Origin: Planctomycetota bacterium
GTDB taxonomy: Bacteria > Planctomycetota > Phycisphaerae > Phycisphaerales > UBA5793
Assembly: GCA_013112555.1 (NCBI GenBank)
Contig: JABFGK010000002.1
Location: 186,001 to 250,000 of the forward strand
Direction: 5' to 3'
DNA length: 64,000 nt
Shown piece after piece: positions 43,103 to 52,301 of this stretch. Numbering within the stretch: position 1 is the first letter of the stretch; the number at the start of each line of letters is the position of its first letter. The position numbers and the translations under genes were made by a program. The notes under the pieces were generated by a model. That model was given only the letters and a program-made list of their open reading frames with translations. It was not told the origin of the DNA and did not search any database.

Positions 43103-44206
43103 GTGAACATCATGAAAGAACAGCAAGTGCGTGTCAACGTCAGGACGCCGTGGGACAGCGATGTCGAGGCATTCCTGGCAGCCGTTCGTGAACGAGTCAA
43201 CTTCGACTCCATGATGGTCGGCGTATTCAATGCCAAGCGGCCGAACCTCGATGAGGTCATGGTGTGCCATAACATGCCAGAGGATACCGTTCGGCAATGG
43301 ATCGAAACCGGCTTCAGCGATGATGAGGTACTCAAGGACTGCATGCGCGTCGGATCGGTCAGTGCCGAGTCCTCGCGCACCGGCTGGCTTGATCGCACCG
43401 GTGCCCTGCCCAAGTGGCTCAGTTACAACCTGATTTCGAGTTGTGCCGTCCAGCCCGGTTGCTGGTTTGCAATCACCGGGCGCTCCGCCAGCCCGTTTAC
43501 TGATCAGGACACCCATTCCCTGACGCTCATGCTCAGGACCTGGGAGAGTCGTTTCAATCGGCCGAAGGAACCGGACATGTGCCGCCTCATGGTCGGGCAT
43601 GACGATCGGCTGATCTATACCGATCCCCAGGGTGAGCAGACCCTGCTGGATTGCCGCATCACCGTCGGCCAGATCATGGACGAACTCCGTGCCACCATGG
43701 CCCAGCGCTGGCCCGACTTCGAGGACCGCGTGCTGCATGATGTTGCCCTCGAACTGTCCGGCAAACCGTGGTGGATCCGGTTCCGCAGGCAGCGGGCCGT
43801 CAACGACAAGATGGCCGTCTACTGGTACATCGAGATGCGGCCGCTGGAATCGGATGATCTGGCAACCGTCGGCGTCGTGCCGGACGAGCGGATTGCACGG
43901 GCCGTCGGGTACATCCACGACAACTACAACAAGTCGCCGAACCTCAACACGGTGGCCGGCTGCGTGCAGATTAGCCCCTTCCACTTCCACCGCCTGTTCT
44001 CCAAGCAGGTCGGCGTGACGCCCAAGCAGTACGTGTTGCAGAAGCAGATCCAGATGGCCAAGTGGATGCTGCGCTCCAGCAATGCACCCATCAGCAACAT
44101 TGCCAAAGAGACCGGCTTTGCCAGCCACGGGCACTTCACATCAACCTTCCGCCGTTTTGTCGGCATCAGCCCGACCGAGTACCGCCAGAACAACAGCCCG
44201 TTCTGA
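43103..44206 (+). CDS. AraC family transcriptional regulator
   Basis: A 367-residue regulator. The C-terminal 110 residues are an AraC DNA-binding domain with two helix-turn-helix units: ARAVGYIHDNYNKSPNLNTV, SPFHFHRLFSKQVGVTPKQY, then SNIAKETGFASHGHFTSTFR and GISPTEYR. The N-terminal 250 residues are a sensor of unknown type; part of it (SCAVQPGCWFAITGRSASPF) looks GAF-like, as in LuxR-type sensors. The start is GTG 43103, or GTG 43100; GGGGAG lies 5 nt upstream of the former. No target is evident, but the secreted-protein gene at 44456 is the next gene in the same direction. Confidence 0.88.
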   Translation: MNIMKEQQVRVNVRTPWDSDVEAFLAAVRERVNFDSMMVGVFNAKRPNLDEVMVCHNMPEDTVRQWIETGFSDDEVLKDCMRVGSVSAESSRTGWLDRTGALPKWLSYNLISSCAVQPGCWFAITGRSASPFTDQDTHSLTLMLRTWESRFNRPKEPDMCRLMVGHDDRLIYTDPQGEQTLLDCRITVGQIMDELRATMAQRWPDFEDRVLHDVALELSGKPWWIRFRRQRAVNDKMAVYWYIEMRPLESDDLATVGVVPDERIARAVGYIHDNYNKSPNLNTVAGCVQISPFHFHRLFSKQVGVTPKQYVLQKQIQMAKWMLRSSNAPISNIAKETGFASHGHFTSTFRRFVGISPTEYRQNNSPF

Positions 44207-44455
44207 TCGACACGGGCAAGATCGAACTGGGACGACGGCTGTCTCGCCGGCCATCCACCCGACATACCGCGCGCGGGAAGTACAGACTCAAGGGTGCCAC
44301 GACGTTCACAAGCGCTGCGCGGGCAACCCGTGTCCCCCGTGGGCTGAGCATCCTTTTTTCAGCACAACGGGATGATTCCCCACTTCGTTACCCGGCGATA
44401 TCGGTATCATGTGCAGGAATCGAATTGCCATATGACTGAGCAGAGGGAGAAAGCC

Positions 44456-45529
44456 ATGCGCTGGATTACCGTGTCGTCGCTTCTATGTGCGGGTCTCATA
44501 GCCATCCTCACCACCAACTCAGCCCACGCACAACTCTTTGCCGGGCTCGAAGGCTCTGCGCCCCCGACCGTCTCCACTGACCTGACCGGCTTCCCGGATG
44601 TCCAATGGGACAACCACTTCTCGTTTGATGTCAGCGGTGCGGCTGCTGCCCCCGACGGCACGCTGTACCTGTGCAACGGGGCTTTCACCACCGAACTCTA
44701 TGAATCAACCCTCACCGGCCCGCCGCAACACCTGGCCCGACTCGATCTCGACATGACGGCCCTTGCCTACGGGCGCGGCACACTCTACGGCTACTCGAAC
44801 TATGCCGACCCGAAGGGCATCTACGAAATCGACATCAATACCGGCGCATGCACCCTGGTCCTCGATGTCTACACCGGCACGTCCTTCCGCTTCTTTGCAC
44901 TGGACTACAACCCGGTTGACGACCTCTTCTACGGCTACACCGAATACGGGGCCTCCGGGCTGTACTCGATCAACATCGACACCGGCGAAATGATCAAACT
45001 GGCCGGCTCCATCCCGGCCTCCAACGGGCAGGGGCGCGGCATGGCCGTCGGGCGCAACACCGTGTACCTCACCGCCACCCGCGGCGACGATGACATCCCA
45101 TACTTTGCCTACGACATCAGTCAGGGCATCGGTGGCGAGTGGGTCCCGTTTACCCAGCCGTATCCTGCCTATCACTCGACCGGCGGCGCTGCCTACATCC
45201 CGCAACCCGGACATGACATTGCACTCTCACTCACCGGCGATTGCCCGGGTAAGTTAACAATCTCGGCGACCGGCGCATCGCACAACGGCAAGGTTGCGAT
45301 CATCTACGCATTTGACTACGGCTCGATCACAATCCCCAACGGCCCGTGTGCCGGCATCCAACTCGGATTGAACAGGACTTCGGTCCTGGCAGCCACTGTG
45401 ACTGCCGATGCCGGTGGTATTGCTGAACTGACTCGGACCGTTCCGAACGCTGCGTGCGCTGGCAAGGTGCTCGTCCAGGCACTGGATCTCGACACCTGTG
45501 CGCCCTCCAACGTCGTGCCGACTCCATGA
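44456..45529 (+). CDS. Secreted beta-propeller-like protein with shared C-terminal module
   Basis: A 357-residue exported protein. Signal peptide about 1-26, ending SAHA before QLFAGL. The middle (about 35-255) reads like a propeller: DGTLYLCNGAFTTELYESTL, YGYSNYADPKGIYEIDINTG, DLFYGYTEYGASGLYSINID. The shared C-terminal module fills about 262-357: LTGDCPGKLTISATGAS, KVAIIYAFDYGSITIPNGPC, CAGKVLVQALDLDTCAPSNV. It is closest to the module of 55908-56705. The ATG at 44456 follows a GAGGGAG site. No enzyme motif; binding or adhesion outside the cell is inferred. Confidence 0.8.
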   Translation: MRWITVSSLLCAGLIAILTTNSAHAQLFAGLEGSAPPTVSTDLTGFPDVQWDNHFSFDVSGAAAAPDGTLYLCNGAFTTELYESTLTGPPQHLARLDLDMTALAYGRGTLYGYSNYADPKGIYEIDINTGACTLVLDVYTGTSFRFFALDYNPVDDLFYGYTEYGASGLYSINIDTGEMIKLAGSIPASNGQGRGMAVGRNTVYLTATRGDDDIPYFAYDISQGIGGEWVPFTQPYPAYHSTGGAAYIPQPGHDIALSLTGDCPGKLTISATGASHNGKVAIIYAFDYGSITIPNGPCAGIQLGLNRTSVLAATVTADAGGIAELTRTVPNAACAGKVLVQALDLDTCAPSNVVPTP

Positions 45530-45543
45530 TACATACATCCAGC

Positions 45544-45831
45544 GAGCAAGCCCACGGATTCCAATCCGTGGGGTTTAACGTCTGAATCAAAACATCAGTC
45601 CACCCGAGCAAGCCCACGGATTCCAATCCGTGGGGTCTAACATCTGAATCAAAACATCAGTCCACCCGAGCAAGCCCACGGATTCCAATCCGTGGGGTTT
45701 AACGTCTGAATCAAAACATCAGTCCACCCGAGCAAGCCCACTGATTCCAATCCGTGGGGTTTAACGTCTGAATCAAGACAACGATCCAACCGGGCCATAC
45801 CCACGGATTCCTATCCGTGGGGTCTAACATC
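45544..45831. repeat. Tandem 62-bp repeat, five units, each with a hairpin
   Basis: Units begin at 45544, 45606, 45668, 45730 and 45792 (exact 62-bp period; the last one is partial). Each contains CCCACGGATT-CC-AATCCGTGGG, a perfect 10-bp inverted repeat in units 1-3; unit 4 has one change in the left arm and unit 5 one near the loop. The rest of the unit (TTTAACGTCTGAATCAAAAC) is also conserved. It lies between two convergent genes. It is not CRISPR, as there are no variable spacers. It may act as a bidirectional stop or REP-like site. Confidence 0.88.
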
Positions 45832-45840
45832 CCGCACCCC

Positions 45841-46332
45841 CTACCGTGTCGCACCCAGATACACCGGGGCAGTGCCCGGCGCAGGCCATGCACCCCCATT
45901 AACCGGTAAGTGCTCAACCATCGCGCGCGGGAAGAACCGAACATCGTTCAACTGCCGGATCCCCATCCATTCCACACCAATCTGATCCGGGTCCGGCTCA
46001 TGCCCCATCGCCGGCGCACCCTGGCCGGCATCCCCATCAACCGCACACTCGAAAAACAGTTCCAGGCCGTGAATGTCAGCCAGTGCATTGTGTTCGCCGG
46101 TCGCCCCGAGAAACTCACGCACAAACCGGAGTCGACCGACTGTCACGTTGACCCCTGCCTCCTCGAGCATCTCGCGCTTCACAGTTTCATGCAGCGTCTC
46201 CCACTTCCGCTGCCCACCGCCGGGGGTCACAAAGAACTCGCCGCGGCGATCGTCCCGGTATCGCACCGTCAGCAACCGCCCGTCCTGAATCAGAATTCCT
46301 CGTGCCGCTGATCGAATCGCACAGGCCTGCAT
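45841..46332 (-). CDS. Nudix hydrolase
   Basis: A 163-residue Nudix protein. The box is GGGQRKWETLHETVKREMLE then EAGV (about 40-63), with a complete E-x7-RE-x2-EE-x-G core. VRYRDDRRGEFFVTPGGG at the N-terminal side and a tryptophan-rich WMGIRQLNDVRFFPRAM near the end follow the family plan. Substrate unknown. The ATG at 46332 is preferred to the GTG two codons upstream because AAGGGA lies 7 nt before it. It points toward the hairpin array. Confidence 0.86.
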   Translation of the reverse strand: MQACAIRSAARGILIQDGRLLTVRYRDDRRGEFFVTPGGGQRKWETLHETVKREMLEEAGVNVTVGRLRFVREFLGATGEHNALADIHGLELFFECAVDGDAGQGAPAMGHEPDPDQIGVEWMGIRQLNDVRFFPRAMVEHLPVNGGAWPAPGTAPVYLGATR

Positions 46333-46584
46333 GCACACGTCCCTTCCTCAAGAACAGATTAGACGCTCCATCGTACCCATCGGGGCCGCACACTCGAAAT
46401 CAGACGATTTGATTCGTTGCGCAACTCGCCTCCGAGCGACTGGTCTATCAGTCGGGTCGCGATCAGCCCACCGTGTTGGTCGCGACCTCGAAAACAGGAC
46501 GATCCTCGCCGATGGAAGCCGATCCTGACTCACCACCGGCCAGAGGATCAAGAGAAACACCTACCTATGGCAAGGAGTATTGTC

Positions 46585-47727
46585 ATGCGCACAAGACACA
46601 CACGTTTTCTGATGACGGGCGCAACCGTACTGGCGGTCGGGATTGTCACGCCCGTCGTTGCGTCGCAACAGGCGGACAACGACAGCGGGTTCGATTTGGT
46701 CTCAGCGAACGGAGCGAAGTGGCCGGGTGGTGGTGCGGCTGCCGCTCTGGTGGAGCATGGGGACGACCTTCTTGGACCTGCCAGCAGCCTGCTCGTCGAC
46801 AACGGGCCGCTCGTCACGACCAAAGATGGTGGATGCAATAACTCCGATGTCAGTGAACTGCAGGACAACAACATGAACGCTGAGTCGATGGGCTATGCGT
46901 GTCACGAGGAGTATGGGTACCACTTGGCCGACGACTTCTCGCTTGATGATCATTGCGAGTTGCACACGATCACGCTGTACGCATTTCAACCTGACTCCGA
47001 TGCAAACCAATCACCAATTTCCAGCGTCAGACTGCGTATCTGGGACGGCCCCCCCAACGAGGCCGAGAGTACGATCATCTACGATGGCTGGGAAGGTATG
47101 ACGTTGCTGGAGAATACGTTTTCAGACATCTACCGAGCCAGGCGGTCGAACCCGGGAAGCTGCGAGAATCCGATTATGAAACTCGTTCTGGACATGAAAG
47201 ACGAAGCAATCAAACGGGGGGATGGGTACTGGCTTGAGTACATGATTGACGGGAGCCGCAACCTGGCAGGCCCGTACACACCTCCCGTGACTGAGGCCGG
47301 CACACCCGGCTCAGGCAATGCACTGATGTATGATGGATTCGAAGGCGTCTGGGTTGAGTGCTATGACCAGGGCGGAGACTGGTATGACGATATGCCCTTC
47401 CAGATTCACGGCGATCACCTGAGCGTGTACCTGTCATCGTCGGGTACGTGCCCCGGCCTCTTCGAATTCAATGCCCTGACTGATGTGCCCTTCAGTCAGG
47501 TCGCATTTATCTACGGGCTGAGGTCCGGTTCGGCAGGGCCGGTCCCGGGATGCACCGGACTCTATGTTGACATTCTGCAACCGACGCTGATCGATGTTGT
47601 CAGTGCCGATGGCAGTGGCATGGCTACGCTGCGCGGCACCGTGCCGCCCGCAGCCTGTGGGCGAGTCCGTGTACAGGCAATTGACCTGACCAACTGTGGC
47701 ACGAGCAATGTAATCATCACCAACTGA
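46585..47727 (+). CDS. Secreted protein with shared C-terminal module
   Basis: A 380-residue exported protein. Signal peptide about 1-25 (VVAS). The body (about 30-275) is beta-rich with paired cysteines and reads GYHLADDFSLDDHCELHTIT, SVRLRIWDGPPNEAESTIIY and DGFEGVWVECYDQGGDWYDD, as in lectin- or jelly-roll-like domains that report remaining properties of extracellular events. The module (from LSVYLSSSGTCPGLFEFNAL) has VAFIYGLRSGSAGPVPGCTG and CGRVRVQAIDLTNCGTSNVI. The ATG at 46585 follows AGGAG by 7 nt; an ATG at 46567 is less likely. Function unknown. Confidence 0.78.
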   Translation: MRTRHTRFLMTGATVLAVGIVTPVVASQQADNDSGFDLVSANGAKWPGGGAAAALVEHGDDLLGPASSLLVDNGPLVTTKDGGCNNSDVSELQDNNMNAESMGYACHEEYGYHLADDFSLDDHCELHTITLYAFQPDSDANQSPISSVRLRIWDGPPNEAESTIIYDGWEGMTLLENTFSDIYRARRSNPGSCENPIMKLVLDMKDEAIKRGDGYWLEYMIDGSRNLAGPYTPPVTEAGTPGSGNALMYDGFEGVWVECYDQGGDWYDDMPFQIHGDHLSVYLSSSGTCPGLFEFNALTDVPFSQVAFIYGLRSGSAGPVPGCTGLYVDILQPTLIDVVSADGSGMATLRGTVPPAACGRVRVQAIDLTNCGTSNVIITN

Positions 47728-47805
47728 GAATCACCGGGTGTTGCCTCCGCTTGTACGACATCACCTCAACGAGCCGCTGTCATTCGATCGGCAGTGGCTT
47801 GTTCT

Positions 47806-48204
47806 TCATGCAGCACCGTCTCCGGAGGCTCGATTCGCCCGCCCGATCGCCAGTCCCATGCCCACCGTCACAGCCGGAATGATCAGATACGTGATCCCGA
47901 CATCATGGATGTACTCGATACAGGTCATGCTGATTGGCGGGTTCAGCATCAGCGGCAAATCAATAACCAGACTGATGATCATCCAGATGACTCCCAGCCT
48001 GGCAGCCTCTTTGGCCCACTCTGATCGAACATGCGGGAAGTAGATGAGGCTACAGGCCACGACTGACACGGTCACGACGACCGGCATGATCGATTCAAAG
48101 AGCGGGCGGTTCGTTTCGCGCACGCCACTCAGCCCCACCGCGACTACAAATGGAATCAACCAGACCAGAAAACCGAATCCGAGTGTGCGCAGCCACGAGC
48201 ACAT
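47806..48204 (-). CDS. Four-helix membrane protein, hypothetical
   Basis: A 132-residue membrane protein with four predicted helices: about 5-25 (TLGFGFLVWLIPFVVAVGLS), 38-56 (IMPVVVTVSVVACSLIYF), 68-87 (ARLGVIWMIISLVIDLPLML) and 98-117. The conserved-looking ends (SGVRETNRPLFESI) resemble small DoxX-like or DUF-type membrane proteins seen in Planctomycetota, but I cannot name the family. The ATG at 48204 is chosen over an upstream one at 48246 because the hydrophobic segment follows at once and GGGTGA precedes it. It is downstream of a terminator. Confidence 0.6.
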   Translation of the reverse strand: MCSWLRTLGFGFLVWLIPFVVAVGLSGVRETNRPLFESIMPVVVTVSVVACSLIYFPHVRSEWAKEAARLGVIWMIISLVIDLPLMLNPPISMTCIEYIHDVGITYLIIPAVTVGMGLAIGRANRASGDGAA

Positions 48205-48313
48205 GTTGTCACCCTGCCTTTCGAGGATCGTCGGTCTGTGTACCACTGAGGCGGTCGGGATTGAGACATCGTAGCAAGGATCTATCAGCAGGGAACATCA
48301 CAGACATCGCATG

Positions 48314-48344
48314 AGAAAACCCCGCCGGCCGAAGCCGACGGGGT
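48314..48344 (-). terminator. Intrinsic terminator of the 48433 gene
   Basis: Read on the minus strand, ACCCCGTCGGC-TTCG-GCCGGCGGGGT is an 11-pair stem with a TTCG tetraloop (one G-U), followed by TTTTCT. It lies about 90 nt after the stop of the secreted-protein gene and before the next minus-strand gene, so the two are separate units. Confidence 0.88.
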
Positions 48345-48432
48345 CTTTGGTACGAGCTGTCTGTCTTCCGGGGAATACTGAAGAGGTTATCTAACAATAA
48401 GAAACCTCACCAGCCCCGCTGCTCGTCAAGCA

Positions 48433-49665
48433 TTAGCACGGTGCGAAGGTGACCGCGAGAACGTTCGACATGCAGGCGTCGGGGCAGGTATTCTTCTCTG
48501 CACCCTGGAAGTAGACGGTCTTGCCGCCGGCAGCGCAGGGCACCGGAACGGTGAACTGAACGCAGCCGTCGTTGTCGGTGTCGCGACCCTGACCGACCAA
48601 CTGGCTCTGGGCTTCGCCCGGATTACGGATGGCGAGACCGAACTCAACACACCAGCCGTTGCCGCTGAAGTTCCAGGAACCTTCGACGAAGTCATACACG
48701 ACTGCGGCGGTGCCGCCCGGAGTCAGGCCACAGAGGGTAAAGGTCGACGGGGTACCGGCGAACTCGTTGTCGATCGAGAGATCGAGACAGTCAACCGAGC
48801 CACCTTCAGCGTAGAAGCACATCATGGCGCCGAGCGGATCGGGGCAGAGTGCGAAGGCATAGTCGTAGCACTCGTCCGGAGCAGTGTGGGTGCCGTCAGA
48901 GGGATTGTCATCGTCCCACTGGATCGGGCCCTGCTGGCTCGGGTTGCCCGGCTTGGTGCCCCACAGCATCGTCTGACCACAGGTGGCCAGGAAGATGGTG
49001 TTGCCGTTGAAGTCGTTGGCCAGGATGGAGGTGTAGGAACCGGAGCCATCCATCGGCATCTGGAAGAACAGGCCGGAACCGCAAAGCAGGTCCTCGGTGT
49101 CCGTCCAGTAGTACCCACCGTAGGGGAGGACACCGAAGTCAAAGATGACGCCGCTGTAGCCACTGGTCGACGGGGGACCGGCACAGGTGTCATCAAAGCC
49201 GTCAGCGGTAAAGACAGCGATCAAGCACTGTTCGCTCGTGCCGGGACCGCCGGCAAACCACCACCAGCCGGTTTCCATACGCTCGGACATGGCGCCTTCG
49301 AAGCCGGGGGCGACCGTCATGTCATTGACGGTGAACATGTTGCAGTAACTGGAGCCGAAGTACCAACGGCCGGTACCCAAACCGCAGTCCAGACCATAGA
49401 GGCCGTCAGTCGGGAAGCCAGGCATTGCACCATCGGGCTCGAAGCAGTCAAATGCCAGAGCCGTGGGGGGGCATGCCGACGGACCCTGCAGGTCGCCGAC
49501 TTCCATCCACGGGCTGGTCTGCTTGAAGTCCGGAGCGATTCGGGCGAACCGCTTGGCAGTGACCTGGATACCCTGGTCAGCAGTCACCGGAGTCAGATTC
49601 TTCTCTCCGGCCATGGCCATGGTACATACGGCGAGTCCTGCAGACAGACAGAAAAACTTACGCAT
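48433..49665 (-). CDS. Secreted cysteine-rich protein with shared C-terminal module
   Basis: A 410-residue exported protein. Signal peptide about 1-19 (TMAMAG). The body is rich in Cys, Gly, Trp and aromatic residues (FDCFEPDGAMPGFPTDGLYG, ETGWWWFAGGPGTSEQCLIA, GVLPYGGYYWTDTEDLLCGS), all suited to a disulfide-stabilised extracellular beta domain. The shared module fills the last 115 residues (TFTLCGLTPGGTAAVVYDF, GKTVYFQGAEKNTCPDACMS, ending NVLAVTFAPC). The ATG at 49665 follows AAGGA by 8 nt. A strong terminator and long upstream region suggest high, single-gene expression. Function unknown. Confidence 0.78.
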   Translation of the reverse strand: MRKFFCLSAGLAVCTMAMAGEKNLTPVTADQGIQVTAKRFARIAPDFKQTSPWMEVGDLQGPSACPPTALAFDCFEPDGAMPGFPTDGLYGLDCGLGTGRWYFGSSYCNMFTVNDMTVAPGFEGAMSERMETGWWWFAGGPGTSEQCLIAVFTADGFDDTCAGPPSTSGYSGVIFDFGVLPYGGYYWTDTEDLLCGSGLFFQMPMDGSGSYTSILANDFNGNTIFLATCGQTMLWGTKPGNPSQQGPIQWDDDNPSDGTHTAPDECYDYAFALCPDPLGAMMCFYAEGGSVDCLDLSIDNEFAGTPSTFTLCGLTPGGTAAVVYDFVEGSWNFSGNGWCVEFGLAIRNPGEAQSQLVGQGRDTDNDGCVQFTVPVPCAAGGKTVYFQGAEKNTCPDACMSNVLAVTFAPC

Positions 49666-50473
49666 CTTCAGATTCCTTCTTCCTCGAGTCATGTGCACGC
49701 GTTCCCGTAGTCTTTCGACACCTTGCCGAAATGATAACGACCCACGGGAATGCCAGAACATGCATTCAAAGCGAAATACTCTAATCACAATAAGACCTAT
49801 GCCTGTCACGCTCGTGAACGCAACAAAGCAAAGAGACTCGTTTCTACCCCTACTCGATTTCACCCCTCTCAGCTCGATCAACACAAGACGAACGTCGAAT
49901 GTCGCTGACGAACTTGCACCGAACTACGATGGCAACGAGAACTCATTACCAAAGCAATCCATTTGTAGAGTATGACGGCCTACCACCGATGAGGCAAGCC
50001 TTTTCCTACAAAAAAGTCACCGTGACATCCTATCAGAACAAACAGCGTCTTGCAAACCAGAAAAATCACCTTTTGATTGTGTAATTTTGCCCTACCATTC
50101 TCTTGATAAGCGTAAAATACTGCCCTCTCCGAGAACGTCAAGGCCTTTTCTTGAAGACTGTCACCAAATACTTGTAGCAATCAAATCTCGACCAGGCCCC
50201 GAGACGTTCGTAAAGGCATCATCTGCAACGGTTTGCGTAGCGCACAGCACCAGAGCAACATTCCGCTGACCGATAAGCCCGACAATCAAGCATATATCTG
50301 GCAGCACTTAGTCTCTTTTTGTAGAGCCAGCGTCTACCACGTTGAGGGCACCTGAGGAGGGATCTGACTCACTCCCGGGTGAGGGGCACATCATGGAGCC
50401 GGCTTCTTTGGCACATGCGACGGCAAGGGCTACCATCCGCAGCAAACACCCAACTGTCAGGGAGAACGCGTGA
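49666..50473. other. Long AT-richer intergenic region
   Basis: About 800 nt between the divergent genes at 48433-49665 and 50474-51118. The region 49750-50330 is clearly AT-richer than the surroundings. It holds no protein-like frame, no repeat of the families seen elsewhere and no recognised RNA. It must contain both promoters; a remnant of a lost gene is possible. Confidence 0.5.
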
Positions 50474-51118
50474 ATGGGATTATTCGATCTGTTCAAAGCG
50501 AATCGTGGGACCGGGAAAGGGCCTGACCAGGCCGGCGGTTCATTGGACCCAGGCACCATTGTCATCGTCTCGGGCCTGCCCAGATCAGGCACGTCCATGA
50601 TGATGAAAATGCTCGAAGCAGGCGGGCTCGACCCGTTGATCGATAACGTCCGGACGGCTGATGATGACAATCCAAAGGGCTACTACGAGTTTGAGCGCGT
50701 CAAGGCGCTGGACAAGGGCGATACCGAGTGGCTCCCGATGGCCCAGGGCAAAGTCGTCAAGGTCATTTCAGCCCTGCTGAAGTACCTCCCGTCCGAATAC
50801 CGCTACAAGGTCATCTTCATGCGGCGTCGTCTCGAGGAGAACATCGAGTCGCAGAAGAAGATGCTGGTAAACCGCGGCGAGGACACGGAAGCCGTCAGCG
50901 ATGAGGAACTGGGAGCCCTCCTTGAAAAGCACCTGCGGCAGATCGACACCTTTCTCAACAGCCAGCCGAACATCGACCTGCTCTACGTCCCCTATCATGA
51001 GATGGTCCAGGATCCCCACGCCAACATCAGCATGGTCAACGCCTTTCTCGGGAACGCGCTTGATGCAGGCAAGATGACCGAGGTCGTGGATGCGAAACTG
51101 TACCGGAATCGGGCCTGA
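50474..51118 (+). CDS. Sulfotransferase family protein
   Basis: A 214-residue P-loop sulfotransferase-like protein. The 5'-phosphosulfate-binding loop is IVSGLPRSGTSMMMKMLEAG (31-50), followed by the usual GYYEFERVKAL stretch and, at about 113-120, VIFMRRRLEENIESQ, the 3'-phosphate-binding RxxxxxxxS region. Such enzymes transfer sulfate from PAPS to carbohydrates or other acceptors; the short form is common in Planctomycetota. The acceptor cannot be read. The ATG at 50474 has a GGGAG site upstream. It is followed 76 nt later by the envelope genes. Confidence 0.85.
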   Translation: MGLFDLFKANRGTGKGPDQAGGSLDPGTIVIVSGLPRSGTSMMMKMLEAGGLDPLIDNVRTADDDNPKGYYEFERVKALDKGDTEWLPMAQGKVVKVISALLKYLPSEYRYKVIFMRRRLEENIESQKKMLVNRGEDTEAVSDEELGALLEKHLRQIDTFLNSQPNIDLLYVPYHEMVQDPHANISMVNAFLGNALDAGKMTEVVDAKLYRNRA

Positions 51119-51194
51119 GACGGCCTGAAGAACGGGTCGTGGAGGATGGTTGACTGAAACGTGACATCCCAACTGCCAAATGACAGGGTGGACC

Positions 51195-52301
51195 ATGAAG
51201 ACGGCAGTACATACCGGCAGGCAGACCACAGTGACCCTTCGATCACTGCTGCTGCCCATCGTGACCGCGTGCGCGGTTCTCGCCACGGCGCCGGCCTACA
51301 GCCAGTCGACGGACCGAACGCTGACCGGCTCCGGCGAATGGGAGGTGGTGTCGGTCGACCCGCCACTCGGCTCACCGGAAAGCGATCTGGCCGAGGCACG
51401 GGAGGCCTTGGCAGACCGGCACTACGGCCGAGCACGGAAACTGGCAGACTCATGGATCAAACGCTACCCGAGTCATGGCCTGGTGCCGGAGGCCTACCTC
51501 ATTCGGGCCGATGCCATCTACCTCAATGGCGATCCCTACAAAGCCCTGTTCGACTACGAAGTCATCGAGAAGCAGTATCCGGGGACGGAGGCATTTCAGA
51601 TCGCTGCCGAGCGCGAATACGAGATTGCCACTGCCTTTGCCAACGGCAAGCGCCGCAAGTTCTGGGGGATGGCCCTCTTTGATGCCTATGCCGAAGCAGA
51701 GGAGTTGCTCATCCTCGTTCAGGAGCGACTTCCCGGCAGCAAACTGGCACAGAACGCCGGCCGCACGCTCGGCGACTTCTACTACCGCCGGCGCGAGATG
51801 GATCTGGCGGTCATTGCCTATGACCTGTACCTGGAGAACCACCCGCGTGCCGACGACCGGTCGGAAGTGATGCGTCTGTTAATCAGTGCGCATCTCGCTT
51901 CGGCTAAGGGGCCGGCCTTTGACCCGTCTGGGTTGTATGAAGCGAAACTGAGACTGGACCGACTGGAGCGCGAGTTCCCCGCTGATGCCCAGCAACTCGG
52001 GGCCGACGGGCTCCGGACCCGCATCGACGAATCCGATGCCCAGCGGATGATGGCCGATGCCAAGTGGTATCTGAATCGGAAGGACCCGGTCTCATCCCGC
52101 TTCGTGATAAAGAGGCTGCTTCGGCGATATCCCGAATCAGCGGCTGCCCATGAGGGATATGAAATGATGGTCCGCTACGGCTGGATCAAGGAAGCACCCG
52201 AGGCTCCTGATCAGCGCGAGGATCAGGCAACCAACACGGCAGACGATCCGCAGGCCGAGCCCCCGGTTCAGGCTGACAGTGAGACGTCGGATAACCAATG
52301 A
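51195..52301 (+). CDS. BamD-like outer membrane assembly lipoprotein-type TPR protein
   Basis: A 368-residue exported protein. Signal peptide about 1-31 (APAYSQ), with no lipobox cysteine. TPR-like repeats follow, about 65-300, in BamD/YbgF order: AREALADRHYGRARKLADSW, PEAYLIRADAIYLNGDPYKA, GRTLGDFYYRRREMDLAVIA, and the final DPVSSRFVIKRLLRRYPESA. BamD supports insertion of beta-barrel proteins. The lack of a lipid-attachment cysteine is atypical of BamD. It overlaps the LptE-like gene by 4 nt (ATGA), so the two envelope genes are coupled. Confidence 0.72.
   Translation: MKTAVHTGRQTTVTLRSLLLPIVTACAVLATAPAYSQSTDRTLTGSGEWEVVSVDPPLGSPESDLAEAREALADRHYGRARKLADSWIKRYPSHGLVPEAYLIRADAIYLNGDPYKALFDYEVIEKQYPGTEAFQIAAEREYEIATAFANGKRRKFWGMALFDAYAEAEELLILVQERLPGSKLAQNAGRTLGDFYYRRREMDLAVIAYDLYLENHPRADDRSEVMRLLISAHLASAKGPAFDPSGLYEAKLRLDRLEREFPADAQQLGADGLRTRIDESDAQRMMADAKWYLNRKDPVSSRFVIKRLLRRYPESAAAHEGYEMMVRYGWIKEAPEAPDQREDQATNTADDPQAEPPVQADSETSDNQ

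Noticed and set aside
42995..44134. Open frame of 379 codons on the minus strand
   Set aside because: Antisense to the AraC regulator, whose DNA-binding domain is unmistakable; the antisense product has no family pattern.
45544..45831. CRISPR array
   Set aside because: The units abut with a constant 62-bp sequence and no variable spacers, and no cas gene is nearby.
49666..50473. Small genes in the AT-rich intergenic region
   Set aside because: The short frames (for example near 49980-50180) have no ribosome site or similarity and overlap each other on both strands.
51195..52301. Firm BamD assignment
   Set aside because: The TPR order fits, but there is no lipobox cysteine after the signal peptide and no other bam gene nearby, so it is given only as BamD-like.
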